Shown here: positions 16,707-26,148 of the stretch, piece by piece | How positions within the stretch are numbered: position 1 is the stretch's first letter | Layout of the letters: every line of letters starts with the position of its first letter | Origin: Pedobacter sp. FW305-3-2-15-E-R2A2 | GTDB taxonomy: Bacteria; Bacteroidota; Bacteroidia; Sphingobacteriales; Sphingobacteriaceae | Direction: 5' to 3' | DNA: 64,000 nt | Assembly (NCBI RefSeq): GCF_038446955.1 | Contig: NZ_CP151803.1 | Span: 4,154,001-4,218,000 of the forward strand | Position numbers and translations under genes: made by a program | The notes under the pieces: model-generated | Databases searched by the model: none | Told to the model about the DNA's origin: nothing | Seen by the model: only the letters and a program-made list of their open reading frames with translations

Positions 16707-19700
16707 ATGGAGACCATAGAAGAAAAAATCTTTCAATTTCCTGCCTCCAAAGATCAGGAAAGACTCTGGATACTGTCAAAGTTCAAGCAGGTAAAAGGAG
16801 CCTACAATATGTCCGGACTTGTTCATATCAAGGGTAAATTAGACCCGGAAGTCCTCAGGGCATGTATTGTGGATCTTCTATCCAGACATGAGCCACTGAG
16901 AACCTCTTTTGTTTTCGACAATGACCAGTTGTTCCAGACGATCACTGACATTAACGGTTATGAACTGCCTGTTGTGCAGTTAACGGACAAAGAAGCCATT
17001 AATACCTTTGTACAGGCGAAGATTCATATGGCTCCCGACCTTGAAAAAGACCGGCTCTTTAACGTTTACCTGATCGATAAAGGAGATTCAGAATACATGC
17101 TCCTTGTCGTTCTTCACCACGCTATTGCCGACGGCTGGTCGCTGAACGTATTGCTTCGCGATTTATCTGCCTTTTATACGCAAAGAACCGGTCTTACGGA
17201 GGCTACCGCATTACCGGTTCTCGACATACAATATGTAGACTATGTAGGTTCAGAAATGGACTTTTCGGATTCTAACGACTATAACAGGCAAATTGAATTC
17301 TGGAAAAAATACCTGGACAAAAGCCCTGAGTTGCTGGAGCTGCCAACCATTGGCCAGAGAAAAAAAATACAGAGTTATGCAGGAAGTACCATACAAATCA
17401 GTCTTGAGACAGATTTAACCCTGAAATTAAGGGCACTATCAGCCAAGCTGGGTACGAGTTCTTTTGTAACACTTCTGGCGGTATTTAAGGTGCTGTTGAG
17501 TAGGTATTCCGGTCAGGACGACATTACAGTGGGTACACTTTATGCCAATCGGGAACGTAAAGAACTGGAACACATCATCGGTTTCCTGGTAAAAACGCTC
17601 CCCCTAAGGACTAAACTCGACCAGCTGGATACCTTTCAAAACCTCGTTTCCCATATCAGCAAGGACTTCACCAATGTCCTGAAAAACAAGGAGATCTCTT
17701 TTTATGACATTGTAAAAGCAGCAAATATGCCCGGCAATTCAGGTCATAATCCTGTTTTCCAGGCACTCTTCAGCTATGAAAACCTTCCTGATACGGCGCT
17801 TAAACTTGGAGATCTGCAGACGAGCATCCAACGGATGGAAGGGACTTATTCGAAATTCGACCTGACGCTGAATGTAACCGATAAGACCGCAGAGGAAATC
17901 ATACTTTCATTTGAATACAATACGGACCTGTTTGAAGAGTCATTTATCCAGAGATTAAAAGAGGGATTTATCTCGGTTTTAACCGAAATGACAGTTGCCC
18001 CTTCTACGGCTCTGACCGATATTGATGCTTTGCCCCCTGCGGAAAGAAAGGTCATTTTATACGACTGGAATGATACAGGCAAAGATTTCGGAAATTCAGG
18101 TACTTTCCCGGATCTGTTTGCCGCTATGGCGGTTACCTTACCGGATCAGCCCGCCGTTGTGTTCGGAGATTCCAGTCTGAGCTATGAGGAGCTGGATATT
18201 GCCTCCGACAATTATGCATCCTATCTTTCTGAACGTGGCATTCGCAAAGGAGATTTCGTCAGCCTGATCTTTGAAAGAAACGGGGCCTTGCTCCCTATCC
18301 TGCTGGCGATTATGAAAATTGGTGCGATCTATGTGCCCATAGATCCGTTATATCCGAAGGAAAGGGTGAGTTACATCATTTCCCATTCGGGAAGCAAGTT
18401 CGTTGTGAGCCACAGGTCTCTTAAAAATTACATCTCCGGATTGGGGCTGCAAACCGATCTGATCTTCATTGAGGATGCGCTCGCATCGATCACAATGCGT
18501 CCTGTCAAATATGATGCAGAAAAATTAAGCGAAGCATCAATCGCCTATTGCATCTATACTTCCGGCTCAACCGGCTTACCGAAAGGGGTCGCAATTTCGC
18601 ATGGAGCATTGGCAAACTTCCTGCGTTCGATGCAGGAAAGACCCGGAATAGAAACGGGCGACCGCATGCTGGCGGTTACCTCCATATCATTTGATATCTC
18701 CGGACTTGAACTTTACCTGCCACTCATCAGCGGGGCAACAACCATCGTATGCAGGCATGAGGCGATCGTTGATCCCGAAAAGCTGATCTCCGTGATCGCA
18801 CAATACAAGCCTACAGTTATACAGGCCACTCCTTCGCTCTTTAAATTGCTAAAGGAGGCAAACTGGGCCGGCAACAAACAACTAAAGGTTCTTTGCGGAG
18901 GCGAGAGTGTTCCGAAGGACCTGGCCCTATGGCTAAAGAAGGTCTGCGGCAGCATATGGAATATGTATGGCCCAACGGAAACAACGATCTGGTCGCTGAC
19001 ACATGAATTTGACAGCCGGATTGAACGGGTTACCATAGGAAAACCAATAGCAAATACGCAGGTATTTATTCTGAATAAATTCCTAAGGCCGGTACCTGTC
19101 GGAATTGCGGGAGATCTGTATTTGGGCGGAAAAGGTTTAGCAACCGCTTATTATCGGGATGAAGAACAGACTTCTAAAAAATTTATCAACTGGCAATTTG
19201 AAAACATCGGGCAAAGACTTTACAAAACCGGCGACCGTGCCAAGTACGATCAGCAGGGAAATGTATATTTCATGGGCAGAGAGGATTTTCAAATCAAGCT
19301 GAACGGTTACCGGATTGAGCTGGAAGAAATTGAAACGGTGCTCAGTCAGGTTGATGGCATCGGACAGGCCATCGTTTTAGTGGACGAGTTTGGTGCAGGT
19401 AACCAGCAACTGGTTGCCTATTTTGAAAACAACGGACTTCTCATCGACATGCTCCGGGTAAGGAGCGAAATCAGCACGAGATTACCCAAATATATGATTC
19501 CTGCAAAATTCGTTACTGTTGAGAAATTCCCCGTAACGGCGAATGGCAAGATCGACAGGAATGCACTTCGGATAGCAGAAAACACAGAACTGGCCGCTGC
19601 CGGAAAAACGCTTATTGAACCCGGCAACGATGCAGAACGAATGCTGCTCGCCATCTGGCAGGAAGTGCTGAACCTGCAATCCATCAGCACTACTGATGAT

Positions 19701-21953
19701 TTTCTTTCCTTGGGTGGCAGCTCGATTTCCAGTGTCAAAATTACTGCGATGGCATCGGCACAGGGAATGGCCCTTTCTCCTGAAATGATCTTTGAATATC
19801 CGACGATAAAAGAACTGGCGATGGTTTCATCCAGGTCTGAAGGCATCAGTATCGGAGCCGGCATCCAGGCCCAGCCGGAAGAACTCTCGCTTCTGGGTTC
19901 ACTCAGAGACCTCTCTCTATCGGCGGATGGTGATCATGTTATTGATGTCCTGAAAAAGAATATGGTCATCGAAAGCATCGGAAAGTATTTGCCTGAAACG
20001 GAAGTTTCCGCAGTTGACATTGTAAACGGCTGTTCGGAGCGCATCAGGTTTCCGATGCAAAGAATCACCGGTATCGAGAGCGTGAGGAACCTGCCGGAAG
20101 GAAAAGATTCCCTTTCGCTTGCCATTGAGGCCATACAGCAATGTCTCAGCATTTCCAAATACCAGCCAGACGATATTGACCTGATCATCAGCTGTGGTAT
20201 TTTCAGGTTAGATGGCAAACTTGCCATACAGATTGACCCTTCCTTTTCCTACCATGTTAAACAACATTTTGGCATGTCGAATGCACAGAATTTTGACATC
20301 TCCAATGCCTGCGCGGGGATATTCACAGGACTGGTGATTGCAGAATCTTTTCTCAAAAACAATTCTGCAAAGAAATGTCTGATCTTCAGTTCTGAGTATT
20401 TAAGTCATGTGACAAAGACTGCGCAGCGGGAAGTGGAAGGAATCAGTGACCGCAAGATTGCAGCGTTGACTGCAGGTGACGCGGGGTTGGCCATGATTGT
20501 TGAGCTTGGTGAAAACGGAGAAACCGGCTTTCAGGACCTTGACCTGTTCACCATGGGAGAATACAGCGATTTGTGTATCATCCAGCCTACAGAAAGAACA
20601 CATGGCGGCTTTATCATTCATACAGATGCAATAAGGATGGGTGAAGCAGGTTATATCGAAGCTGCCCGTCATGCCTTGAATACTTTGGAGAAAAACAGAT
20701 GGGGTGTCGATTTCGACCATTTCATCATGCACCAGGCATCCAGTACCACCATTCTCAACGCCACCAGGGAGCTGAATAAGTTTTTTAATAAGGAGGTGCT
20801 GCATAGCGGCAACATTATAGACAACATCAAAAACCGCGGAAATACGGCCTCAACAACTTATTTCCTGGCCACTATTGACAACATGATCAATGGACGGATC
20901 AAAGCCAATGAGAAGGTGATTTATTCGGTTAGCGGTTCCGGATTAAACCTGGGCACTGCGCTTTACAAATTTGATGATCTTCCTGATCGGGTAAAAAAAG
21001 GAACGATAGAAAAGCAGAAGGTAAAAACGACGAATGCGGAAACAGCAGCGATTGAAAGACCCAGGGTACAAATCAGGCAGATTGAAGTTGACTTTGACCC
21101 GAAAACCGTACGATCGGGAATGGAAATGTTGTACGGTGCCACTGAAAAGACATTGAAAAACCTCGACGGCCCGAAAAATGAAATAGACCTGGTGCTTTAT
21201 TATGGTACACTGCGTGACGATTACATTTATGAACCTGCCATCGCTTCCTTTCTGACGGGCAAAACCAAAATCAATTCGAGCAAAGAGCTGGTGAGAGAAG
21301 GAAAATCAACCTTTGCCTTCGATATTTATAACGGTTCAATGGGCTTCCTCAGCTCCTGTCAGGTGGCAAGTGAACTGATCATTTCCGGAAAATCAAATAT
21401 GGCCCTGCTGGCGAGTTCTGAGGTAGACAACAACAGGCAATACGGTTTGGATTCACTGGATATCGTAGAGGCAGGTACTGCCCTGATCCTTACTGCTTCG
21501 GACAACAAAAAGGGTTTTGGAAATTTTGAATATGGCAGCATCGCCCGCGTCGCCGCTGGTTTCCCGGAAAGTTCCTTCTATTCGGAATGGCAGGACAACA
21601 AACTGATCGCCAAAAAGATTCCATCCGAAAAGCTACATCAACAGGATTTTAATGCTATAGGAGCGCTTGTAGAAAAGCTGTTAGACAGGGAAAGTCTGAT
21701 CTTATCTGACCTGGATGATGTCCTCTGCTCAATGCCTGTAGACGACAGCTTCCCTGCATGGATGCAGGAGCGAAATGTTATTTCGGGCCATTTTGAATGG
21801 CCTTCCAGCGATCCGTATAATTTATCACTTCCGCTTCAGTTGGAGGCACTGATGAAATCCGGACTGACAACCGAAAACCGGAAGATCCTCCTTCTGGATA
21901 TTGCAAATGTGAAAAACAGGATGGAAATCATCTGTTCTATTTATTACGCTTAA
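16707..21953 (+). CDS. NRPS module fused to active and degenerate KAS III domains, C-A-T-KASIII-KASIII° (1748 aa)
   Basis: The order is: condensation (~1-440; LHHAIADGWS at ~137-146), adenylation (~470-960; YTSGSTGLPKG, FDISGLELY, NMYGPTETTIW, YKTGDRAKY, TANGKIDRNAL), thiolation (Ser in LSLGGSSISS, ~1005), then two FabH/KAS III-like domains. The first (~1085-1430) keeps Cys in DISNACAGIFTG (~1202), His in FIMHQASS (~1343) and Asn in NRGNTASTTY (~1378). The second (~1450-1748) has the same fold pattern, but Cys is Ser in DIYNGSMGF, and the His and Asn positions are also lost. The adenylation code reads D-I-L-Q-L-G-M-I-W-K, one residue from the classical glycine code DILQLGLIWK. No thioesterase or reductase exists, so the KAS III pair probably releases or extends the chain. 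An active/inactive FabH-like pair recalls PqsC/PqsB, but fused in cis to an NRPS module. The fusion is read directly; the chemistry is inferred. Confidence 0.93.
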   Translation: METIEEKIFQFPASKDQERLWILSKFKQVKGAYNMSGLVHIKGKLDPEVLRACIVDLLSRHEPLRTSFVFDNDQLFQTITDINGYELPVVQLTDKEAINTFVQAKIHMAPDLEKDRLFNVYLIDKGDSEYMLLVVLHHAIADGWSLNVLLRDLSAFYTQRTGLTEATALPVLDIQYVDYVGSEMDFSDSNDYNRQIEFWKKYLDKSPELLELPTIGQRKKIQSYAGSTIQISLETDLTLKLRALSAKLGTSSFVTLLAVFKVLLSRYSGQDDITVGTLYANRERKELEHIIGFLVKTLPLRTKLDQLDTFQNLVSHISKDFTNVLKNKEISFYDIVKAANMPGNSGHNPVFQALFSYENLPDTALKLGDLQTSIQRMEGTYSKFDLTLNVTDKTAEEIILSFEYNTDLFEESFIQRLKEGFISVLTEMTVAPSTALTDIDALPPAERKVILYDWNDTGKDFGNSGTFPDLFAAMAVTLPDQPAVVFGDSSLSYEELDIASDNYASYLSERGIRKGDFVSLIFERNGALLPILLAIMKIGAIYVPIDPLYPKERVSYIISHSGSKFVVSHRSLKNYISGLGLQTDLIFIEDALASITMRPVKYDAEKLSEASIAYCIYTSGSTGLPKGVAISHGALANFLRSMQERPGIETGDRMLAVTSISFDISGLELYLPLISGATTIVCRHEAIVDPEKLISVIAQYKPTVIQATPSLFKLLKEANWAGNKQLKVLCGGESVPKDLALWLKKVCGSIWNMYGPTETTIWSLTHEFDSRIERVTIGKPIANTQVFILNKFLRPVPVGIAGDLYLGGKGLATAYYRDEEQTSKKFINWQFENIGQRLYKTGDRAKYDQQGNVYFMGREDFQIKLNGYRIELEEIETVLSQVDGIGQAIVLVDEFGAGNQQLVAYFENNGLLIDMLRVRSEISTRLPKYMIPAKFVTVEKFPVTANGKIDRNALRIAENTELAAAGKTLIEPGNDAERMLLAIWQEVLNLQSISTTDDFLSLGGSSISSVKITAMASAQGMALSPEMIFEYPTIKELAMVSSRSEGISIGAGIQAQPEELSLLGSLRDLSLSADGDHVIDVLKKNMVIESIGKYLPETEVSAVDIVNGCSERIRFPMQRITGIESVRNLPEGKDSLSLAIEAIQQCLSISKYQPDDIDLIISCGIFRLDGKLAIQIDPSFSYHVKQHFGMSNAQNFDISNACAGIFTGLVIAESFLKNNSAKKCLIFSSEYLSHVTKTAQREVEGISDRKIAALTAGDAGLAMIVELGENGETGFQDLDLFTMGEYSDLCIIQPTERTHGGFIIHTDAIRMGEAGYIEAARHALNTLEKNRWGVDFDHFIMHQASSTTILNATRELNKFFNKEVLHSGNIIDNIKNRGNTASTTYFLATIDNMINGRIKANEKVIYSVSGSGLNLGTALYKFDDLPDRVKKGTIEKQKVKTTNAETAAIERPRVQIRQIEVDFDPKTVRSGMEMLYGATEKTLKNLDGPKNEIDLVLYYGTLRDDYIYEPAIASFLTGKTKINSSKELVREGKSTFAFDIYNGSMGFLSSCQVASELIISGKSNMALLASSEVDNNRQYGLDSLDIVEAGTALILTASDNKKGFGNFEYGSIARVAAGFPESSFYSEWQDNKLIAKKIPSEKLHQQDFNAIGALVEKLLDRESLILSDLDDVLCSMPVDDSFPAWMQERNVISGHFEWPSSDPYNLSLPLQLEALMKSGLTTENRKILLLDIANVKNRMEIICSIYYA

Positions 21954-21964
21954 CCACAACTGAT

Positions 21965-22603
21965 ATGATCCTCACTTCCATCATCACCAGTGTATTTACC
22001 ACATTCCTGCTCAGCAGGGTCTATCTGAACCTGCAATACCTGCATTCCAATGCAGGACACCGCCAGTCGCAGATCATGAAGGCAACCCGGTGTATATTTG
22101 AGCAGCGGTTAACTGATGAAGACCGCTACACATTAGGCAATATTTATCATACTTCTCTGGGCCCGCTCTTTTACCGCCTGTATACGTTCGAACAGGATGC
22201 AGAAGGCGCCACCCTCCCCTGCCTGAATGGTATGGGAAAGGAAGGATGGCATTTTTATGACCAGTATATCCGTCCGGTAAAAAATGACATGAACAACAAT
22301 TCTTTCATTGGCTGGCTCCCTTATTTTGCCAATGTGGAACGGTTAAAGGTCATCTGGAAAATATGTAAGCGAACCGAAGAGCTCATCACTCAGGTGGAGT
22401 TATTGAAAATGGATGGCAAGGTTTCCATCACAGGGACACAGCTCCTTATTCCCTGTTCCTTTAAGGATGATCCGGAGGTCAGGCGTCTTGTTCACGGTTA
22501 CGAAGACCTGTATGCGCTGACAAAAAAATGGTGCCGGATGACAAAGGTAATTATTGAAAAGCCCATTGGTTTGAACCTCAAAAGAAGTAGTTATGGTAAT
22601 TAA
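21965..22603 (+). CDS. Unknown protein of the NRPS operon (212 aa)
   Basis: I do not recognise this protein. It starts 11 bp after the NRPS-KAS III gene and overlaps the desaturase gene by 11 bp, so it is clearly part of the operon. The first ~20 residues (MILTSIITSVFTTFLLSRVY) are hydrophobic and may be a membrane anchor. The rest is soluble-looking, rich in aromatic residues (GWHFYDQYIRP, FIGWLPYFANVERLKVIWK), with Cys residues at scattered positions and no catalytic motif that I can name. A role in tailoring, or as a partner of the membrane desaturase next door, is possible from position alone. Confidence 0.6.
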   Translation: MILTSIITSVFTTFLLSRVYLNLQYLHSNAGHRQSQIMKATRCIFEQRLTDEDRYTLGNIYHTSLGPLFYRLYTFEQDAEGATLPCLNGMGKEGWHFYDQYIRPVKNDMNNNSFIGWLPYFANVERLKVIWKICKRTEELITQVELLKMDGKVSITGTQLLIPCSFKDDPEVRRLVHGYEDLYALTKKWCRMTKVIIEKPIGLNLKRSSYGN

Positions 22604-23675
22604 ATATAAAACGGCAACTTCTCCTTTTTATGAAGAGCTCAAAAGTAGTGTGGATGATTATTTTTCTGTAAAGAAGATGAGCAAATACGCGAATGTCCAA
22701 ATGCTGATCAAATCCGGGCTAACCCTGGCAGCTTATCTGTTCAGTTATATTTTCCTGATCCTGGGAAGTTACAGCCTGCCTGTATTCTTTCTTCTGGAGG
22801 TGGTTCTCGGCCTGGGGATGGCTGGTATTTTTCTAAATATCGGACATGATGCTTCCCATAATACCTTTTTCAGGCAAAAAGGACTCAACCGGCTTTTGCT
22901 GAACTCGCTGACCCTGATCGGACTCAATCCGTATATATTTGACCTCTTGCACAACCGTGTTCACCATGCTTTTACCAGTATCGAGGGAACAGGGTATGAC
23001 ATTCCGCTGGAGGAATATTCCATACTGAGGCTATCCAGAAATCAGGAGGTAAAGCCCATCCATAAATATCAGGTCTATTATGCACCGGTAATTTATTGCC
23101 TGATTGTGCTTTATTACATCTTTTCGCTGGATTTTACCGTATACGCAAGAAAAAAACTGGGCAACAACAGTGGAATCAAACATCCCCGGTTCAAACTGGC
23201 AGAACTTTGTTTAAATAAGCTGCTGTACCTTTTCTTCATCATCGCTTTGCCACTGATCTTAATCGATCTGCCTGCAGGTACAATTCTTCTGGGCATCCTG
23301 ACTGCACATGTTGTTGCCAGTATCCTGTTTACCATTGTAGGCGTATTGAACCATCAGATCTATGAATCGGTTTTTCCTGAGCCCAATGCTTCCGGAGTTA
23401 TCGAGAAACATAAAAAAGAACATGAGCTGGAAGTGACCATAGATTTCTCACCATATAACAGGATCGTGAACCTGTTTTTTGGCGGATTTAATACGCATGT
23501 TGCACATCACCTTTTTCCCAATATCTGCCATATCCATTATGTTGAAATTACCAGGATGATTGAACGTTTAGCCATCAAGCATGGCCTGCCCTATAAAAGA
23601 AAATCGCTTTACAGCTCGATAGTTTCTCATTTCAGATACCTGAAGATGCTGTCCTCTGATAAAATCCCGGCTTAA
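22593..23675 (+). CDS. Membrane fatty-acid desaturase family protein (360 aa)
   Basis: This is an integral-membrane di-iron desaturase/hydroxylase of the FA_desaturase family. Three His clusters are visible: HDASH in NIGHDASHNTFF (about residues 84-92), HNRVHH in DLLHNRVHHAF (about 113-120) and HVAHH in FNTHVAHHLFP (about 305-312). Hydrophobic segments around residues 40-85, 150-180, 200-235 and 245-265 fit the usual four to six membrane spans. Such enzymes insert double bonds or hydroxyls into acyl chains, normally with cytochrome b5 or ferredoxin as donor. Within an NRPS operon it may modify the acyl chain attached to the peptide, but a housekeeping lipid role cannot be excluded. The start overlaps the upstream unknown gene by 11 bp. 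Confidence 0.88.
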   Translation: MVIKYKTATSPFYEELKSSVDDYFSVKKMSKYANVQMLIKSGLTLAAYLFSYIFLILGSYSLPVFFLLEVVLGLGMAGIFLNIGHDASHNTFFRQKGLNRLLLNSLTLIGLNPYIFDLLHNRVHHAFTSIEGTGYDIPLEEYSILRLSRNQEVKPIHKYQVYYAPVIYCLIVLYYIFSLDFTVYARKKLGNNSGIKHPRFKLAELCLNKLLYLFFIIALPLILIDLPAGTILLGILTAHVVASILFTIVGVLNHQIYESVFPEPNASGVIEKHKKEHELEVTIDFSPYNRIVNLFFGGFNTHVAHHLFPNICHIHYVEITRMIERLAIKHGLPYKRKSLYSSIVSHFRYLKMLSSDKIPA

Positions 23676-23721
23676 CAACACCATAGCAGGAATCGTTAAA
23701 TTGTATACCCAATGTTCAAAA

Positions 23722-26148
23722 ATGAATAAAATTAAAAGTACACTCTGTATCATCATTCCCATATTACTGATCTTCTTCTGCAACAAAAAAATTGGCGACA
23801 TCCCTCCGGTTCTCAAATTTCTCAACCCGTTTATGGGATTCTGGAAAAATGCAGAGCGCAGCGGACTGGCAGACGAAAAAATATCCATACCTGGGGCCAA
23901 AGACTCCATCAGCATATTATTTGATGATAAAATGGTTCCGCACATCTTTGCCACCAACGACCGCGACCTTTATCTTGCACAAGGATATGTGACTGCCATG
24001 CACCGACTCTGGCAAATGGATTTTCAGACCAGATATGCCGCCGGAAGGATCAGTGAAGTTGTAGGTCACAGCGCAATCGAGATCGACCGTTACCAGAGAA
24101 GAATGGGCCTGGTGTATGGTGCGGAAAATTCACTCAAGGGGATGATGTCTGACGAAAAAAGTCGTGAGATGGTCCTGGCTTATACGGATGGGGTTAACGC
24201 TTACATCAACAGCTTATCTGAGGGCGATTATCCGATAGAATTTAAACTGCTGGATTATAAACCGGAGTTGTGGACCCCCATCAAATGTGCCCTGCTGCTC
24301 AAACAGATGTCTGCAGCTCTGGCCATGGGATCAAACGAGTTCTATATGAGTAATATCCTGCAAAAGTTTGGCAATCAGGTTACGGACGACTTGTTTCCCG
24401 ATTATCCTTTCAGAGAAGATCCGATGATCCCTGCCGGCACAAAATGGGATTTCAGCACTTTGCCGGTCCCTGCTGCTCCTGCTTTCCCTGCCGCGAAAAC
24501 AAAAACCAATGTGAAAACGCATGAAAAAGTAGAAGGCATCGGCAGTAACAATTGGGCAATATCGGGAGAAAAAAGCCTTTCCGGAAAGCCCATCTTAGCC
24601 AACGACCCCCACCTGATGCTCACGTTGCCTTCCCTATGGTATCAGATACAACTTCATACCACAAAAGGAAATACCTATGGGGTATCACTGCCCGGAGCAC
24701 CCGGTATCGTCATCGGGTTTAATGAAAAAATTGCCTGGGGCGTTACCAATGTCGCCGCTGATGTGCTCGATTTTTATCAGATCAGGTTTAAGGATAAACA
24801 GCGACAGATGTACTGGTATAACAATGCCTGGGCACCGGTAACGAAACGCGTTGAGCAGATACTGACCAGGGACGGGAAGCCCGTTATTGATACCGTGTAC
24901 TATACCCATCATGGCCCGATCGTCTATTTTAAAAAACCATCTTATCAACTTGCCGACAATGTTCCAACCGGAAGTGCATTACGCTGGGTAGTTCATGATG
25001 AGTCTAACGAACTTCTGACTTTCTATCACCTGAACCATGCAACTAATTATGCGGATTACAGAAAGGCCTTAACCTTTTATTCCGCTCCAGCACAGAATTT
25101 TATTTTCGCCAGTAATGAAAATGATATTGCAATCACCGCTGCCGGAAAGTTCCCTTTAAAATGGAAAAACCAGGGTAAATTCTTACTTGATGGTTCCAGG
25201 CCGGAAAATGACTGGCATGGACGTATTCCTGCATCACAGAATCCGAACGTAAAAAATCCGGAACGAAAATTTGTCAGCTCTGCCAACCAATCGCCGACCG
25301 ACCAGAGCTACCCTTATTACATCAACTGGGAATTTGAACCTTATGAACGGGGTAAAAGGATCAACCAGCTGCTTGGAAAAATGAATGGAGCTACAGTGGA
25401 TACCATGCGAAAAATGCAACTCGACAGCTACAGCATCCTTGCTGAAAATATCCTGCCTGTCCTGTTGAAAAATCTGGAAAAAGAGAAACTTTCTCCGGCA
25501 GAAAGAAAGGCGTATGACTATCTGAGAATCTGGAACAAAAGATATGACGCCCATGAACCCGCAGCAACGATTTTTGACGTGATGGCTGAAAGGTTATTCT
25601 ATGAGATATGGGATGATGAATTCACAGTGGAGGGAGTACCGATGCGGTATCCTTCCAGAGACCGTACGGTTGAACTTCTGCTAAACGATCCTGCTTCCAG
25701 CTATTTTGACAACGTCAAAACGAAGGAAAAGGAAACCTTGCAGGATCTCATCAGCAAGTCCTTCCGGTTCAGCCTGGATACGCTGACAAAGAAAATGGGA
25801 ACGATCGGCGATAAATGGGCCTGGGCTGCTTATAAGCGTACCAATGTTGCCCATATGGCAAAAATACCGGGTTTTGGCTCCAAAGACCTGGATATTGGCG
25901 GGGCTAAAGGAACCATCAATTCCCTGAACGGTTTTCATGGCCCGTCCTGGAGAATGGTCGTTGAAATGGGGGAAACTCCTAAAGGTTATGGCATTTATCC
26001 GGGTGGTCAGTCTGGTAATCCCGGCAGCCGGTTCTATGACAATATGATCGATACCTGGGCAGCCGGGGAACTTAACGAACTCCTCTTTTTGAAGGATAAA
26101 AAAGATCAGTCGAAAAAAATTATCAAACAATTAGAAATTAGCAAGTAA
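23722..26148 (+). CDS. Penicillin-acylase-family N-terminal-nucleophile hydrolase (808 aa)
   Basis: This belongs to the S45 penicillin amidase family of Ntn hydrolases, which self-cleave to expose an N-terminal Ser and hydrolyse amide-linked acyl groups. I place the start at ATG 23722 rather than the TTG at 23701. The N-terminus (MNKIKSTLCIIIPILLIFFC) is an export signal, and the Cys after LIFF could be a lipoprotein site. The alpha chain runs to the cleavage site Gly-Ser in EGIGSNNWAISG (Ser about 275); the beta chain holds the oxyanion Asn in VSSANQSPTDQ (about 521). The length is typical. In NRPS pathways homologues such as PvdQ remove an acyl chain in the periplasm, so this enzyme may trim an acylated precursor; quorum-signal acylase is the alternative. 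It overlaps the next gene by one base. Confidence 0.9.
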   Translation: MNKIKSTLCIIIPILLIFFCNKKIGDIPPVLKFLNPFMGFWKNAERSGLADEKISIPGAKDSISILFDDKMVPHIFATNDRDLYLAQGYVTAMHRLWQMDFQTRYAAGRISEVVGHSAIEIDRYQRRMGLVYGAENSLKGMMSDEKSREMVLAYTDGVNAYINSLSEGDYPIEFKLLDYKPELWTPIKCALLLKQMSAALAMGSNEFYMSNILQKFGNQVTDDLFPDYPFREDPMIPAGTKWDFSTLPVPAAPAFPAAKTKTNVKTHEKVEGIGSNNWAISGEKSLSGKPILANDPHLMLTLPSLWYQIQLHTTKGNTYGVSLPGAPGIVIGFNEKIAWGVTNVAADVLDFYQIRFKDKQRQMYWYNNAWAPVTKRVEQILTRDGKPVIDTVYYTHHGPIVYFKKPSYQLADNVPTGSALRWVVHDESNELLTFYHLNHATNYADYRKALTFYSAPAQNFIFASNENDIAITAAGKFPLKWKNQGKFLLDGSRPENDWHGRIPASQNPNVKNPERKFVSSANQSPTDQSYPYYINWEFEPYERGKRINQLLGKMNGATVDTMRKMQLDSYSILAENILPVLLKNLEKEKLSPAERKAYDYLRIWNKRYDAHEPAATIFDVMAERLFYEIWDDEFTVEGVPMRYPSRDRTVELLLNDPASSYFDNVKTKEKETLQDLISKSFRFSLDTLTKKMGTIGDKWAWAAYKRTNVAHMAKIPGFGSKDLDIGGAKGTINSLNGFHGPSWRMVVEMGETPKGYGIYPGGQSGNPGSRFYDNMIDTWAAGELNELLFLKDKKDQSKKIIKQLEISK

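Noticed and set aside
19418..19864. 148-codon minus-strand open frame opposite the thiolation domain of the second NRPS
   Set aside because: Low-complexity Ser-rich translation opposite conserved coding sequence.
13466..21953. Flavolipin or N-acyl-glycine lipid synthase as the operon's product
   Set aside because: Those lipids are not known to need NRPS modules; a Gly code alone is not enough to name the product.
25681..26130. 149-codon minus-strand open frame inside the acylase gene
   Set aside because: Opposite the conserved beta-chain coding sequence; no start signal or family.
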